Assembly (NCBI GenBank): GCA_022567295.1
Contig: JADFHE010000001.1
Location: forward strand, 86,429 to 150,428
DNA: 64,000 nucleotides
From: Pseudomonadota bacterium
Lineage (GTDB): Bacteria; Pseudomonadota; Gammaproteobacteria; Steroidobacterales; Woeseiaceae
Direction of reading: 5' to 3'
Shown: piece after piece, positions 32,050 through 44,214 of the stretch
How positions within the stretch are numbered: the stretch's first letter is position 1
How the letters are laid out: each line of letters opens with the position of its first letter
Notes under the pieces: model-generated
Seen by the model: only the letters and a program-made list of their open reading frames with translations
The model's database searches: none
Told to the model about the DNA's origin: nothing
Position numbers and translations under genes: made by a program

Positions 32050-34422
32050 TTACCGCCTGTACGGGGTCAACGTCAGCGTGTGTACCGCCTGGCCGGGCAA
32101 AAATGGAGTTGGCAGGCCGGCAACCCAATCGGCATGACCGGCATCGTAGTATTCGGATAGCGGGTGACCACTTTGCCCTGTTGGCATATGCAACACACTA
32201 TTTGCCTCATCTCCCGGTGCTACAGAAAAGCGCTCCGAAGCACCGAACGTTCGGCCCTGTGCCTTGGGCATATCGAGGTCGCCATTCAGCTCGTCGGCCG
32301 GCATGTCCAGGCTGGAGCCAAGAAATGGAATGCTGTGACTGAGCGGATGGCGTATCGCCGCCCTGTTGATCTCACCCCACGTACGCGAGGACAATGGCCC
32401 CTCGAAATTTTCGTTAAAGTAGTCGATATTCTGTATCACTGCGGCCATCAGGAATTGGTCCCAGTTCTCGTAGCCTGCCGGCAACATGTGCAGCGGACGC
32501 TCGGTGACAAGCGACCAAAGTGCCGCTTCGAACTGATTGCTCTTGCGCAATTGAACTTCGTCCCCGTAGGCTTCTCGGACCGGCGCCGTCAGCGCATGGA
32601 AGACACGCCCCTCTACCTCAAGGCGAAATGCACGCACGAGTCTGTAGCCTACAGACTCGGGGCTTGCGCGTGGAATCCACTCCCGCACCAACCGCCGGTA
32701 CTCCGCTAATTGCGTACCTCCTGCCACGGCCTCGTCATCGAGAACACTCAGCAGTACGTCCCTCCATGGCGTCAGGAATAATGCGCGATCGTCGGTTTGG
32801 ATCGACAACATGTCAGCCGGCACAAAAGAATCTTGCGCGAACAGCCCGTCCCGTATTTGCCGCGCTCGCGCGCCCAGGTCGTAGCCGCCGTCGCCCACGA
32901 TGCGCAGTGCTTCGGCATCCGTGACGCGCGCGTTCGCGGTCCAGATTCGACCACTGTCCGGATTCACGACTCTCGGATAATCACCGCTGGCAAGCCAGCC
33001 GTGCCAACCGTTTTCCTGACTCCAGTCAGCCGGCAACATCGCATTAAACGACGACTTCAGTGGAATCTTGCCGGCGATCGTCCAGGCAATGTTTCCTCGC
33101 GCATCACCCGTTACAAAATTCTGCGGCGGCATACCCATCGTATTCGCGATGTCCAGCGCCTCCCATACGGTCGTTGCTGTTTCGAGCTGCAGCATGTTCA
33201 GGTTGATCGATTCCGGCTTATGAGCGATCCAGCTCACCGCAATCTCGCCGTCCGGGTAGTCAATGTCGTCGATGACCGGACCCCAAACCGTCTCGCGAAT
33301 CTGGTAGTTAACCGGGTCGCTGCCCTTGACGTTGATCACTTCATTGTAGATGTCGAATGACATATCGCCGTCCGAAGTCTTGTAAGTGCCTTCCTCGGAA
33401 CCCGGCTGCAGCACAACGGCATCGGTGTAATCGCCGTAGCTGTTGGTAAAACCCCACGCAACGTGTGTGTTGCTACCGGCAATGATGAATGGCGCACCCG
33501 GAAGCGTAACACCGGCAACGTCAAGGGGAGCGTCGCCGTCGACAACCAATCGGGCACGGTAATATATATTCGGCGTGTCCAGTCCCAAATGCATGTCGTT
33601 CGAAACAATCGCCCGTCCGTCTTCGGTTAGCGCACCAGAAACAGCCCAGTTGTTGCTACCCCGTAACGGATAACGACCCTGCTCGTTGGCCGGGGGAGCA
33701 GCGTCTTCAACCTCGCGCAAAGAATAAACGTCGGCTGATGGAATAGCGCCGGCGCTGCGCGGCGTGCCCATCAATGGCGCATCCCATGGCGTACCGTCTG
33801 GATACATCCACGCATAGACTTCCTCGGGCAGCACACTGTGCGCGAGACCGCGGCGCACTTCTTTTGTCGCGCGCGAGTCATTGAGTTGCATGAACATTGC
33901 GTAGACCGCGAGGATCGAATCTTCCGCTCGCCACGGCTCTGGCTCGACTCCCAGAACGAAATACTCAAACGTTCGCGCGCGCAATGACTGCCGTCCCGCG
34001 TTGACGCCATCAGCATATCGCTGCAACAATTTCCGGTCAGCGTCTGACACGGACGCGAGCGCCACTTCAGCGCGCGAACGAAAACGATGAAAGCGGTAAC
34101 GCTTGTCGACCTTGATCGCGACGGCACCCACCACTTCAGACAACTCACCGGCAGCCTGGCGACGAATCATATCCATTTGAAAAAATCGATCCTGACCATG
34201 CGCAAAACCTGTCGCGAACGCCAGGTCGACGCGATTGCTCGCCGTGATCGCCGGAATGCCGGCAGCATCTCGCTCGATGGTCGCAATAGCGGCAAGCCCG
34301 GGCGCCAATATTTCGCCGCTCACCTGCGGAAGGCTTGCGAGTAGCATTAGCCACCCCAGCACGACAGCAAGAAAAATAAGGGCTATCGCACCGCCGAAAA
34401 GGCGAACGATGAGTTTCTTCAT
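32050..34422 (-). CDS. Penicillin acylase family protein (Ntn hydrolase)
   Basis: FATGFAHGQDRFFQMDMIRRQAAGELSE; nucleophile region GSNNWAVSG; single N-terminal TM. Confidence 0.93.
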   Translation of the reverse strand: MKKLIVRLFGGAIALIFLAVVLGWLMLLASLPQVSGEILAPGLAAIATIERDAAGIPAITASNRVDLAFATGFAHGQDRFFQMDMIRRQAAGELSEVVGAVAIKVDKRYRFHRFRSRAEVALASVSDADRKLLQRYADGVNAGRQSLRARTFEYFVLGVEPEPWRAEDSILAVYAMFMQLNDSRATKEVRRGLAHSVLPEEVYAWMYPDGTPWDAPLMGTPRSAGAIPSADVYSLREVEDAAPPANEQGRYPLRGSNNWAVSGALTEDGRAIVSNDMHLGLDTPNIYYRARLVVDGDAPLDVAGVTLPGAPFIIAGSNTHVAWGFTNSYGDYTDAVVLQPGSEEGTYKTSDGDMSFDIYNEVINVKGSDPVNYQIRETVWGPVIDDIDYPDGEIAVSWIAHKPESINLNMLQLETATTVWEALDIANTMGMPPQNFVTGDARGNIAWTIAGKIPLKSSFNAMLPADWSQENGWHGWLASGDYPRVVNPDSGRIWTANARVTDAEALRIVGDGGYDLGARARQIRDGLFAQDSFVPADMLSIQTDDRALFLTPWRDVLLSVLDDEAVAGGTQLAEYRRLVREWIPRASPESVGYRLVRAFRLEVEGRVFHALTAPVREAYGDEVQLRKSNQFEAALWSLVTERPLHMLPAGYENWDQFLMAAVIQNIDYFNENFEGPLSSRTWGEINRAAIRHPLSHSIPFLGSSLDMPADELNGDLDMPKAQGRTFGASERFSVAPGDEANSVLHMPTGQSGHPLSEYYDAGHADWVAGLPTPFLPGQAVHTLTLTPYRR

Positions 34423-35855
34423 GTACTCGATCTGATCTGTATCACGGTCATCGAATTAGTGCTCCCGGAAATACCATCCAAGTCACCTTTGGTTAGAATC
34501 GCCAGGTCATCAACCTCGACGAGTTCGTTGTCGAGCAGTGTGTCGAAGATATCCTGATACAAACGTCGCGGGTTGCTGACGTCGATTTCGAACGAGACAG
34601 GATATACGCCGCGATACATGGCCACCCGTCGACTCGTTGCAACATGCGGCGTAAAGGCGTAAATCGGAATATCGGAACGGATCCGGGACATCCAGCGCGT
34701 GGTCGAACCGGACTCGGTCAGCGCGATAATCGCTTTGACAGACATATGGTTTGCGGAATACATCGTCGCCATCGCGATGGCTTCGTCGACCAGACCGAAA
34801 TGATCGTCGAGGCGGTGAGTGGTTCGGCCGAATGGCAGCGGATATTTTTCCGCCCCTACGGCCACCTCGGCCATGGCCTTGATTGCCTCAACAGGATACG
34901 CACCGGCCGCGGTTTCACCAGACAACATGAGAGCGTCGGTGCCGTCCATGACCGCGTTAGAAACGTCGGACACTTCTGCGCGCGTCGGAATAGGATTTTG
35001 GATCATCGACTCCATCATCTGTGTCGCCGTAATGACTATTTTGTGAGCCTTACGTGTCATGCGGATCAGTTTCTTTTGAATGCCGGTCAATTCGGCATAT
35101 CCCATCTCCACACCCAGGTCGCCTCGTGCAACCATTATCACGTCGGTGGCGTCGATTATTGAGTCAATGTTCGCAACAGCTTCTGCGCGTTCAATCTTGG
35201 CCACGATCAGACCGTGTCCACCCGCGTCCTGCATTAATTGACGCGCTTCGTGAACATCGTCGCCATTGCGAACAAAGGAGACGGCCAGAAAATCCAACTC
35301 CATGTCCGCAGCAATCTTTATATTTTCCTTGTCGACATCGGTCAACGCGGCGGCCGAAAGTCCGCCACCCTTGAGATTGATTCCTTTGTGATCAGACAAT
35401 ATGCCGCCGTTGACGACCGTCGTATGAATACGCGTGCCCTCGATACTATCGACTTCAAGAGTAATCAGACCGTCATTGAGCAGCAGAATATCGCCGGCGG
35501 AGAGATCCTTGTGCAAGGTATCGAGCGCCACACCAACGCCATCCAGATTGCCATCCATGAGGCCCAGCTTGCTGTCGAGGAAGAACTTGTTGCCATCCAC
35601 CAATGCGACACTGTGATCCCTGAATCGGCGGATGCGAATTTTGGGTCCCTGGAGATCGCCCATAATACCGACCTCACGACCACACGACTCGGCGGCCGCT
35701 CGCAACAATTTAGCCCGCCGCCTGTGATCAGCCGCATCCCCATGTGAAAAGTTCAGACGTCCGACATCAAGGCCCGCTTCGATCATTTTGCACAGCGTTT
35801 TCTTGTCGTCTGACGCCGGTCCCAGCGTCGCAACAATCTTTGTTCTTCTCAGCAT
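34419..35855 (-). CDS. pyk: Pyruvate kinase
   Basis: RTKIVATLGPASDDKKTL, RLNFSHGDAADH, MVARGDLGVEMG, ATQMMESMI. Confidence 0.98.
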   Translation of the reverse strand: MLRRTKIVATLGPASDDKKTLCKMIEAGLDVGRLNFSHGDAADHRRRAKLLRAAAESCGREVGIMGDLQGPKIRIRRFRDHSVALVDGNKFFLDSKLGLMDGNLDGVGVALDTLHKDLSAGDILLLNDGLITLEVDSIEGTRIHTTVVNGGILSDHKGINLKGGGLSAAALTDVDKENIKIAADMELDFLAVSFVRNGDDVHEARQLMQDAGGHGLIVAKIERAEAVANIDSIIDATDVIMVARGDLGVEMGYAELTGIQKKLIRMTRKAHKIVITATQMMESMIQNPIPTRAEVSDVSNAVMDGTDALMLSGETAAGAYPVEAIKAMAEVAVGAEKYPLPFGRTTHRLDDHFGLVDEAIAMATMYSANHMSVKAIIALTESGSTTRWMSRIRSDIPIYAFTPHVATSRRVAMYRGVYPVSFEIDVSNPRRLYQDIFDTLLDNELVEVDDLAILTKGDLDGISGSTNSMTVIQIRSST

Positions 35856-35916
35856 GCGCAGGATTATTGCACAGCTAATCTACATTCGCTGGTATGCTGC
35901 GCTACCGTGACATAAG

Positions 35917-37308
35917 GTGAAACCCGGAATGCTCAATCGCCGCCGCTTCCTCCAAAGCATCGCAGCTGCGGCCGCTACCCCTGCCGTAACTTTCGCCTGT
36001 CGATCGAACCGATCGTTAGTCGCACCATTGCGGGCCGACCCCGATCGGATTATCGATCTGCCACAGGGGTTTTCCTACTCGGTCGTTTCACGCATTGGCA
36101 ACCCTATGGCCGACGGTCTGGCCGTACCGGGCGCGCACGATGGCATGGCCGCGTTTGCCGGTGACAATGGACGGGTGATCCTGGTATGCAATCACGAGCT
36201 GGCGCCACTGTCGAATTACTCTGGCAGTTATGGGGGCAACTACCCAAGCCTGCCGGAAACAATGAAGTCCCGTTTTTATGACCGCGGCAGCGATCGATCG
36301 CCGGCACTGGGTGGTACCACTACAACAATTTACAACCCGGCCAGCCGCAAAACCGAGCGCCAGTTTCTGTCCCTCGGCGGTACCGAATGGAATTGTGACG
36401 GTGGTAAGACGCCCTGGGGGAGCTGGCTGTCTTGCGAGGAAAGTTTTGGGGAAATCGGTGTGGATAACTCAGACACCGGCGCTGGTATTACCCGTGACAA
36501 ACGTCATGGCTATGTCTTTGAGGTGCCTGCATCGGCCACCGAACTGGTCAAGGCAGTGCCACTGAAGGACATGGGGCGCTTCGAGCATGAGGCCGCAGCG
36601 GTCCACGAATCGACCGGTATCGTTTATCTGACCGAGGACCAATGGCACTGCCTGTTTTATCGATTCATTCCCAACGTGCCCGGTAAATTACAGAAAGGCG
36701 GGCGACTGCAGGCACTCGGAATTATCGACGAGCCAGCGAAGAACACCCACAACTGGAACCGTGTTGATATTCGTGTGAATCAGTCCCTCGATACGTACTG
36801 GATCGACCTTGAAGATGTCGACAGTGACAGAAATGATCTTCGGTTGCGCGGTGCCGCACTGGGTGCAGCGACTTTCGCAAGATGCGAAGGACTGGCTGTA
36901 GCCGGTGATCAGATTGCATTTCCTTGTACGATTGGCGGACCGGCGCGATTGGGGCAGGTCTTCTTGTATAAGCCGAGCCCATACGAAGGCAGCGCACGCG
37001 AACAGGAGTCTCCCGGCAATCTCACGCTGATTGCGGAAGCCGGTGAAAAATCACTGCTCAAAAACTGCGACAACCTTACGATGGCACCTTGGGGCGATTT
37101 GATTGCCTGCGAAGATACCGAAGACAACGCGGACCATTGCGCGTTAGTGGGAATTCGCCCTGACGGCAGTCAGTACCTGGTGGCCAATAACGCTTACTCG
37201 GATTCGGAGTTGGCGGGCGTTTGCTTCTCGCTGGACGGCAAGACGCTATTCGTGAATATCCAGTACCCTGGCATGACGGTAGCGATTACCGGCCCCTGGC
37301 CAGCTTAA
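35917..37308 (+). CDS. PhoX/DUF839-family secreted protein (TAT substrate)
   Basis: NRRRFLQSIAAAAATPAVTFAC TAT signal; WGSWLSCEES, GRFEHEAAAV, CDNLTMAPWGDLIACED. Confidence 0.87.
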   Translation: MKPGMLNRRRFLQSIAAAAATPAVTFACRSNRSLVAPLRADPDRIIDLPQGFSYSVVSRIGNPMADGLAVPGAHDGMAAFAGDNGRVILVCNHELAPLSNYSGSYGGNYPSLPETMKSRFYDRGSDRSPALGGTTTTIYNPASRKTERQFLSLGGTEWNCDGGKTPWGSWLSCEESFGEIGVDNSDTGAGITRDKRHGYVFEVPASATELVKAVPLKDMGRFEHEAAAVHESTGIVYLTEDQWHCLFYRFIPNVPGKLQKGGRLQALGIIDEPAKNTHNWNRVDIRVNQSLDTYWIDLEDVDSDRNDLRLRGAALGAATFARCEGLAVAGDQIAFPCTIGGPARLGQVFLYKPSPYEGSAREQESPGNLTLIAEAGEKSLLKNCDNLTMAPWGDLIACEDTEDNADHCALVGIRPDGSQYLVANNAYSDSELAGVCFSLDGKTLFVNIQYPGMTVAITGPWPA

Positions 37309-37326
37309 CCGAGTCGGCATCGGCGA

Positions 37327-38508
37327 TTAATCTGTAGAAATCGCTCGCTTTTCAAGGATGGCAACGGCCGGTAACTGCTTGCCTTCCACGAACTCAAGGA
37401 ATGCGCCGCCGCCCGTAGAGATATAGGAAATCTTGTCGGCGATGCCGTACTTGTCGATGGCTGCCAGCGTGTCACCGCCACCCGCCACTGAATACGCGTC
37501 GCCCGCGGCTATCGCGTCCGCCAGAAGTTTCGTACCCAGGCCGAATTGATCAAACTCGAATACACCAACGGGCCCATTCCAGATGATGGTGCCTGCGCCA
37601 GCGATTATGGCCGCGAATCGTCGTGCCGTCTCCGGGCCGATATCGAGAATCATCTCATCGGCCGCAATCGCATCGACCGCTTTCACAAGAGCATCGGCGT
37701 CGGCTGCCAATGACTTAGCAACCACTACGTCAGTAAGCACGGGTATCTCAGCCCTGTCATTGCGGTTCGCTGCCAGCTCACGCGCCACGTCCAACATGTT
37801 TGCCTCGTATAGCGACTTGCCAACATCGTGGCCAGCCGCCGCAATGAACGTATTGGCGATGCCGCCACCGACAATCAGACAGTCAACAACATCGGTCAGC
37901 GCGTCGAGCACGGTCAATTTCGTCGACACCTTGGAACCACCGACGATTGCGACAAACGGCCGCGCCGGATTATCCAGTGCCGTAGCGAGAGCTTCGAGTT
38001 CGGCGACCAATAGCGGACCTGCGCAGGCGACCGGCGCATACTCGGCAACGCCATACGTACTGGCTTGCGTGCGATGCGCCGTGCCGAAAGCATCCATTAC
38101 AAAGACGTCGCACAAGGCCGCCATCTTCTTTGCCAGCGCCTCGTCGCAGGCCTTCTCGCCGTCGAGAAAACGGACATTTTCGAGCAGCACAACGGCGCCC
38201 ACAGCAACTTCAACACCGTTGATCCAATCTTTGACCAGCGGTACGTCACGGTCGAGCAACGTGGCGAGGTGGTCGGCCACCGGCTGCAGAGAGAACTGGT
38301 CATCGACCACGCCTTCTGTTGGCCGACCGAGGTGCGACATCAACATGACCGCGGCGCCCGCATCGAGCGCCGCCTCGATAGTGGGTATGGCCGCGCGGAT
38401 ACGAGAGTCGGAAGTGACTTCGCCGCCAGCGACAGGAACATTCAGGTCTTCGCGAATCAAGACTCGCTTGCCCTGCAGGTCAACGTCAGTCATTTCAATG
38501 ACAGACAT
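37327..38508 (-). CDS. pgk: Phosphoglycerate kinase
   Basis: [44 protein letters not shown]. Confidence 0.98.
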   Translation of the reverse strand: MSVIEMTDVDLQGKRVLIREDLNVPVAGGEVTSDSRIRAAIPTIEAALDAGAAVMLMSHLGRPTEGVVDDQFSLQPVADHLATLLDRDVPLVKDWINGVEVAVGAVVLLENVRFLDGEKACDEALAKKMAALCDVFVMDAFGTAHRTQASTYGVAEYAPVACAGPLLVAELEALATALDNPARPFVAIVGGSKVSTKLTVLDALTDVVDCLIVGGGIANTFIAAAGHDVGKSLYEANMLDVARELAANRNDRAEIPVLTDVVVAKSLAADADALVKAVDAIAADEMILDIGPETARRFAAIIAGAGTIIWNGPVGVFEFDQFGLGTKLLADAIAAGDAYSVAGGGDTLAAIDKYGIADKISYISTGGGAFLEFVEGKQLPAVAILEKRAISTD

Positions 38509-38533
38509 GTAAGCTCCCGGCTGAGTGATTTTT

Positions 38534-39547
38534 TTACTTGGCGTTGACTAGCGCGACAGTAATGTCGAGCATGCGGTTCGAGAAACCCCACTCGTTGTCG
38601 TACCAGGCACAAACCTTGACGAGCGTGCCATCCATCACCTTGGTCAGCGTCGCGTCATACGTTGCCGATGCCGGATCGTGGTTAAAGTCGATCGACACCA
38701 GTGGTTCGTCGTTGTACTCCAGCACACCCTTGAGAGAGCCTTCGCTCGCTGCTTTCATGACATCGTTGATCTCATCAACGCTGGTCTCACGCTGAGCAAC
38801 AAAGGTCAGATCAACAGCCGACACATTGATCGTCGGCACGCGCATCGAGAATCCGTCGAGTTTACCGTTCAGTTCCGGCAACACGAGCCCGACCGCTTTG
38901 GCGGCACCCGTGCTCGTCGGAATCTGTGACATCGTCGCAGAACGTGCGCGACGCAGATCGGAGTGGTACACGTCGGTCAGAACCTGATCATTCGTGTACG
39001 CGTGTATCGTCGTCATAATGCCGTGCTTCACGCCTATTGCCTCGTGCAACGGCTTGACCAATGGCGCCAGGCAGTTTGTTGTACAGGATGCGTTCGAGAT
39101 AATCGCATGGTCTTTGGTCAGGTCCTTATCGTTAACGCCGTAAACAAACGTGCCGTCGATGTCCGCGCCACCCGGCGCTGAAATAACAACTTTCTTCGCA
39201 CCAGCTTCGATGTGTTTGCCTGCCGTTTCGCGCGTGCGGAAAAAACCGGTGCACTCGAATACAACTTCGACGCCCAGCGCGCCCCAGGGCAGTTTGGCCG
39301 GATCGCGCTCAGCGAATACCTTGATACGGTCCCCGTTAACGATGATGTCATCACCGTCTACTTCGACCGTACCCGGGAAATTGCCATGCACCGTGTCGCG
39401 ACGTGTTAAATGCGCGTTCGTGTTTGCATCGCCCAGATCGTTGATCGCAACAACATCAAATTCTCCAGCACGGCCGGACTCGTGAATTGCGCGCAAAATG
39501 TTGCGCCCGATGCGGCCGTAACCGTTGATGCCAATCTTGATCGCCAT
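38534..39547 (-). CDS. gap: Glyceraldehyde-3-phosphate dehydrogenase, type I
   Basis: [44 protein letters not shown]. Confidence 0.98.
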   Translation of the reverse strand: MAIKIGINGYGRIGRNILRAIHESGRAGEFDVVAINDLGDANTNAHLTRRDTVHGNFPGTVEVDGDDIIVNGDRIKVFAERDPAKLPWGALGVEVVFECTGFFRTRETAGKHIEAGAKKVVISAPGGADIDGTFVYGVNDKDLTKDHAIISNASCTTNCLAPLVKPLHEAIGVKHGIMTTIHAYTNDQVLTDVYHSDLRRARSATMSQIPTSTGAAKAVGLVLPELNGKLDGFSMRVPTINVSAVDLTFVAQRETSVDEINDVMKAASEGSLKGVLEYNDEPLVSIDFNHDPASATYDATLTKVMDGTLVKVCAWYDNEWGFSNRMLDITVALVNAK

Positions 39548-39564
39548 TTCTAGTACTCCATTTC

Positions 39565-41592
39565 TTAGTTCAGTACGTCTTTTGCGATGGACACAACATT
39601 ATCCGTCGAAAAGCCGAAGTGCTTGAATAATTTGTTCGCCGGTGCCGACTCGCCAAACCGATCGAGGCCAATAATCTGTCCCGCTGGACCTGCGTAACGC
39701 CACCACAACGCCGTAACGCCAGCCTCTATGACGACGCGGGCACTCACACTGGCCGGCAGCACCGACTCACGATAATTCGCATCCTGTGCTTCGAATACGT
39801 CGGTGCACGGTATGGAAACAACCCGCGCTTTCACGCCGTCGGCCGTCAGCACAGCAGCGGCGGAAACCGCCAGTGCGACCTCCGAGCCCGTCGCGATCAG
39901 GATAATATCGGCTACGCCATCTGTATCTTTCAAAATATACCCGCCGCGGGCAATATCCGATATCTGCTCGGCCGTGCGTTCCTGATGCGGCAAACCCTGA
40001 CGTGTCAGGACGAGACTGGTCGGTCCGTTCTGACGCTCAATCGCGTAGCGCCAGGCGACGACAGTCTCAACCGTATCGCACGGACGCCAGACACTCATGT
40101 TCGGCATCAATCGCAGTGAGGCAGTGTGCTCAACTGCCTGATGAGTCGGACCATCTTCGCCCAAACCGATCGAATCGTGTGTATATACCAGAACGATTTG
40201 AATCTTCATCAGCGCCGCCATGCGCAGCGCATTTCGTGAGTAGTCAGAAAACGTCAGGAATGTTCCCGCGTACGGCAACCAACCACCGTGCAGGCGCATG
40301 CCGTTACAGATCGCTGTCATGCCGAACTCACGAACGCCGAACCAGATGTAATTTCCAGCAGCATCGTCGCCCGAAATGGGCACAGATCCATCGTGTTTGG
40401 TCAGGTTTGAGGCGGTCAGATCCGCCGAGCCACCCACCATTTCCGGCAGTAGCGGGGCAAAGGCATTTAATGCGATAAGCGATGCTTTGCGTGTAGCGAC
40501 GTTTTCCCCCGCCGCGGCGATGTCTGCAATTGCCTTGTCAGCGAAGTCGCTCCAATCGTCGGGCAACAGACCTGCCATACGCCGCCTGAACTCCCCTGCC
40601 AGTTCAGGATGCTTGTCGCTGTACGCTGCGAACAATTCATTCCATGCGTTTTCGGCCGCCGCGCCACGCTCCTTACCGTCCCACGCGGAGGCTATGTCGG
40701 CGGGAATCACGAACGGTGCATGTTCCCAGCCGAGCTGTTTCCTCGCCGCAGTGACTTCATCATCACCCAGTGGCGCACCGTGTGTAGCCGCTGTTCCCTG
40801 CTTGTTTGGCGCGCCGAAGCCAATGATTGTCTTGCAACAAATAAGCGTTGGCCGAGCGCTGTCCGCGCTGGCCTGCTCAATCGCCGCCGTGACGGCTGCT
40901 GAATCGTGACCATCAACATCCGGAATAACCTGCCAGCCATAAGACTCGAATCGTTTCGCAGTGTCATCAGTAAACCAGGCGCCCACGTCGCCATCGATCG
41001 AGATACTGTTGTCATCATAGAAGCAGACAAGTTTTCCGAGCTTCAACGTACCAGCGAGCGAACAAGCCTCGTGCGAAATGCCTTCCATGAGACAGCCGTC
41101 GCCAAGAAACACCCAGGTTCTATGATCAACGATCTCATGACCGGCACGATTGAATTCAGCAGCGAGCATCTTTTCCGCCATTGCCATGCCAACGGCATTG
41201 CTGATGCCCTGGCCCAACGGGCCCGTCGTCGTCTCGATCGGACCGCCTGGCTCGTACTCAGGGTGGCCAGCTGTCCTAGAGCCAAGCTGCCGGAAATTTT
41301 TCAGCTGATCGATCGGGAAATCCTCATAACCCGTGAGGTGCAACAGGCTGTAAAGCAGCATCGATCCGTGACCGTTCGACAGTACGAAGCGATCGCGATT
41401 AGCCCATTCAGGATTGCCCGGGTTATGTCTGAGGTAGTCGTTCCAAAGCACTTCGGCAATGTCCGCCATGCCCATCGGGGCGCCAGGGTGACCTGAATTG
41501 GCGGCCTGGACAGCATCCATACTCAGGGCTCGAATTGCATTCGCGAGATCGCGCCGCGCAGGCTGGCCGGCGCTCGATACTTTATGTGGCAT
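39565..41592 (-). CDS. tkt: Transketolase
   Basis: [46 protein letters not shown] at 41592. Confidence 0.97.
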   Translation of the reverse strand: MPHKVSSAGQPARRDLANAIRALSMDAVQAANSGHPGAPMGMADIAEVLWNDYLRHNPGNPEWANRDRFVLSNGHGSMLLYSLLHLTGYEDFPIDQLKNFRQLGSRTAGHPEYEPGGPIETTTGPLGQGISNAVGMAMAEKMLAAEFNRAGHEIVDHRTWVFLGDGCLMEGISHEACSLAGTLKLGKLVCFYDDNSISIDGDVGAWFTDDTAKRFESYGWQVIPDVDGHDSAAVTAAIEQASADSARPTLICCKTIIGFGAPNKQGTAATHGAPLGDDEVTAARKQLGWEHAPFVIPADIASAWDGKERGAAAENAWNELFAAYSDKHPELAGEFRRRMAGLLPDDWSDFADKAIADIAAAGENVATRKASLIALNAFAPLLPEMVGGSADLTASNLTKHDGSVPISGDDAAGNYIWFGVREFGMTAICNGMRLHGGWLPYAGTFLTFSDYSRNALRMAALMKIQIVLVYTHDSIGLGEDGPTHQAVEHTASLRLMPNMSVWRPCDTVETVVAWRYAIERQNGPTSLVLTRQGLPHQERTAEQISDIARGGYILKDTDGVADIILIATGSEVALAVSAAAVLTADGVKARVVSIPCTDVFEAQDANYRESVLPASVSARVVIEAGVTALWWRYAGPAGQIIGLDRFGESAPANKLFKHFGFSTDNVVSIAKDVLN

Positions 41593-41708
41593 TTGACCTA
41601 CTTTTTTGTGGGGTTGGATTCGCTTATCGTGGCGGCGCATTTTCCCTGTTATGGAGGGCCGCATCAAGGGTACAATGCGCCACCAGCCAACCTGGAATCA
41701 CTTTGATT

Positions 41709-42866
41709 ATGTCTGACGCGTTCCTTTTTACTTCCGAATCGGTCTCCGAAGGCCACCCGGACAAAATTTCCGACCAGATCTCCGACGCCATTCTGGATGC
41801 CATAATCGCCGAGGATCCGAAGGCGCGCGTCGCTTGCGAGACCATGGTCAAAACCGGCATGGTTATTGTCGCCGGGGAAATTACAACGTCCGCGTGGGTC
41901 GATATGGAAGACATTGCCCGCCAGACCATACTCGAAATTGGCTACGACGATTCCAGCAAAGGTTTTGACGGTGCGACCTGCTCTGTCCTGAACGCGATTG
42001 GCAAACAGTCGCCGGATATTGCGCAGGGCGTCGACCGCGAGTCTGAGGAAGAACAGGGCGCCGGCGATCAGGGCCTGATGTTCGGTTATGCGACCGATGA
42101 AACCAATGTGCTGATGCCGGCACCCATTACCTACTCTCACCGCCTCGTGCAGCGCCAGGCGGAAGTTCGCAAGAACGGTACATTGCCGTGGCTGCGTCCT
42201 GATGCCAAGAGTCAGGTGACGTTCAATTACGAAGGCGGCAAACCTGTTTCGATCAACGCCGTTGTCCTGTCATCGCAGCATAGTCCGGATGTTTCCCTGG
42301 CCGATCTGCGCGAAGGCATCATGGAAGAAATCATCAAGCCGACCCTGCCCGCTCATTTGCTCGGCGCGAAAACGCAGTACCACATCAACCCAACCGGCCG
42401 CTTCGAAATCGGCGGCCCGATGGGCGATTGCGGTCTGACCGGGCGCAAGATAATCGTTGACACTTACGGCGGATCAGCGCGCCACGGCGGCGGTGCGTTC
42501 TCGGGCAAGGATCCATCCAAGGTTGACCGGTCGGCTGCTTATGCAAGCCGTTATGTCGCGAAGAATATTGTTGCCGCCGGACTGGCCGAGCGCTGTGAGA
42601 TTCAGGTGTCTTACGCAATTGGCGTCGCGGAACCGACGTCGATCAGTGTGCAGACCTTTGGCACCGGCACTATTCCAGATGACAGAATGACGGATCTCAT
42701 CCGCGAACACTTCGATCTCACACCGTACGGTATTCTGAAAATGTTGGATCTGATCAGGCCGATTTACCGGCAGACAGCCGCCTACGGTCATTTCGGCCGG
42801 GAAGACATCGACCTGAGCTGGGAACGCACGGACAAGGCAGAGGCGCTACAAGCCGCCGTCGCCTAA
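41709..42866 (+). CDS. metK: S-adenosylmethionine synthase
   Basis: [55 protein letters not shown]. Confidence 0.98.
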   Translation: MSDAFLFTSESVSEGHPDKISDQISDAILDAIIAEDPKARVACETMVKTGMVIVAGEITTSAWVDMEDIARQTILEIGYDDSSKGFDGATCSVLNAIGKQSPDIAQGVDRESEEEQGAGDQGLMFGYATDETNVLMPAPITYSHRLVQRQAEVRKNGTLPWLRPDAKSQVTFNYEGGKPVSINAVVLSSQHSPDVSLADLREGIMEEIIKPTLPAHLLGAKTQYHINPTGRFEIGGPMGDCGLTGRKIIVDTYGGSARHGGGAFSGKDPSKVDRSAAYASRYVAKNIVAAGLAERCEIQVSYAIGVAEPTSISVQTFGTGTIPDDRMTDLIREHFDLTPYGILKMLDLIRPIYRQTAAYGHFGREDIDLSWERTDKAEALQAAVA

Positions 42867-42889
42867 ACCAATCATTGAGGAGAAATACC

Positions 42890-44203
42890 ATGAGCAGCGA
42901 ACCCGTTGCCATTAGCCAGAATGACTACAAAGTTGCCGATATTGCGCTCGCCGATTGGGGCCGGAAAGAAATAGCCATTGCCGAGACCGAAATGCCCGGC
43001 CTCATGTCATTGCGCGAAGAATACAAAGGTAAGAAACCTCTGGACGGCGTGCGTCTGACCGGTTGCCTGCACATGACGATCCAGACCGCCGTGCTGATCG
43101 AGACTTTGCAAGATCTCGGCGCCGATATTCGCTGGTCATCGTGCAATATATTCTCCACTCAAGACCACGCCGCTGCCGCTATCGCAGCATCCGGTGTTCC
43201 CGTTTTTGCGTGGAAGGGTGAAAGCGACGAGGAGTACTGGTGGTGCGTCGAACAAACGATCAACGGTCCGGATGGCTGGCAGCCGAACATGATCCTCGAC
43301 GATGGCGGCGATCTGACGAAGGTGCTGCACGAAAAGTTTCCGGAAGTCATGAAAGGCGTTAAGGGCCTGTCGGAAGAAACAACAACCGGCGTCAAACGCC
43401 TTTACGATATGATGCGAGACGGCTCCCTGGCGTGCCCGGCATTCAACGTCAATGACTCTGTTACGAAATCGAAGTTCGACAACCTGTACGGCTGCCGTGA
43501 ATCGCTCGTTGACGGCATCAAGCGCGCCACTGACGTAATGATCGCGGGCAAGGTCGCAGTCGTTTGTGGCTACGGCGACGTCGGCAAAGGCTGTGCTCAG
43601 TCACTCAAGGGCCTGGGCGCCACGGTCTTGATCACCGAGATTGATCCTATCTGTGCGCTGCAAGCAGCAATGGAAGGCTACCGCGTCGTCAGATTTGATG
43701 ACATTTGCGATCAGGTCGACATTGTTGTGACGGCGACAGGTAACTATCACGTTGTATCCGGCCCGCAGATGGATCGCATGCGAAATCAGGCGATCGTCTG
43801 CAATATTGGCCACTTCGATAACGAAATCGACGTTGCCTACCTAAAGCAATACGAGTGGGAAAATATCAAACCGCAAGTCGATCACATCATCTTCCCGGAC
43901 GGCAAGCGCATTATCCTGCTCGCCGAGGGCCGCCTCGTGAACCTCGGCTGCGCGACCGGCCACCCGAGCTTTGTCATGTCCAACTCGTTCACCAACCAGG
44001 TACTGGCTCAAATCGAGCTGTGGGAAAATGGTGACAATTACGAAAACGAGGTATACGTATTGCCCAAGCAACTCGATGAGAAGGTCGCACGGTTGCACCT
44101 GGACCGCATCGGTGCGAAGGTCACTGAATTATCCGACGAACAGGCCGATTACATCGGTGTTGAAAAGTCGGGACCGTACAAACCGGAGCATTACCGCTAC
44201 TAA
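42890..44203 (+). CDS. ahcY: Adenosylhomocysteinase
   Basis: [32 protein letters not shown]-terminal YKPEHYRY. Confidence 0.98.
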   Translation: MSSEPVAISQNDYKVADIALADWGRKEIAIAETEMPGLMSLREEYKGKKPLDGVRLTGCLHMTIQTAVLIETLQDLGADIRWSSCNIFSTQDHAAAAIAASGVPVFAWKGESDEEYWWCVEQTINGPDGWQPNMILDDGGDLTKVLHEKFPEVMKGVKGLSEETTTGVKRLYDMMRDGSLACPAFNVNDSVTKSKFDNLYGCRESLVDGIKRATDVMIAGKVAVVCGYGDVGKGCAQSLKGLGATVLITEIDPICALQAAMEGYRVVRFDDICDQVDIVVTATGNYHVVSGPQMDRMRNQAIVCNIGHFDNEIDVAYLKQYEWENIKPQVDHIIFPDGKRIILLAEGRLVNLGCATGHPSFVMSNSFTNQVLAQIELWENGDNYENEVYVLPKQLDEKVARLHLDRIGAKVTELSDEQADYIGVEKSGPYKPEHYRY

Positions 44204-44214
44204 GGAAGCAGCTT

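Noticed and set aside
37583-38512. 309-aa plus-strand ORF antisense to pgk
   Set aside because: Ser/Thr/Ala-rich shadow ORF over a clear phosphoglycerate kinase.
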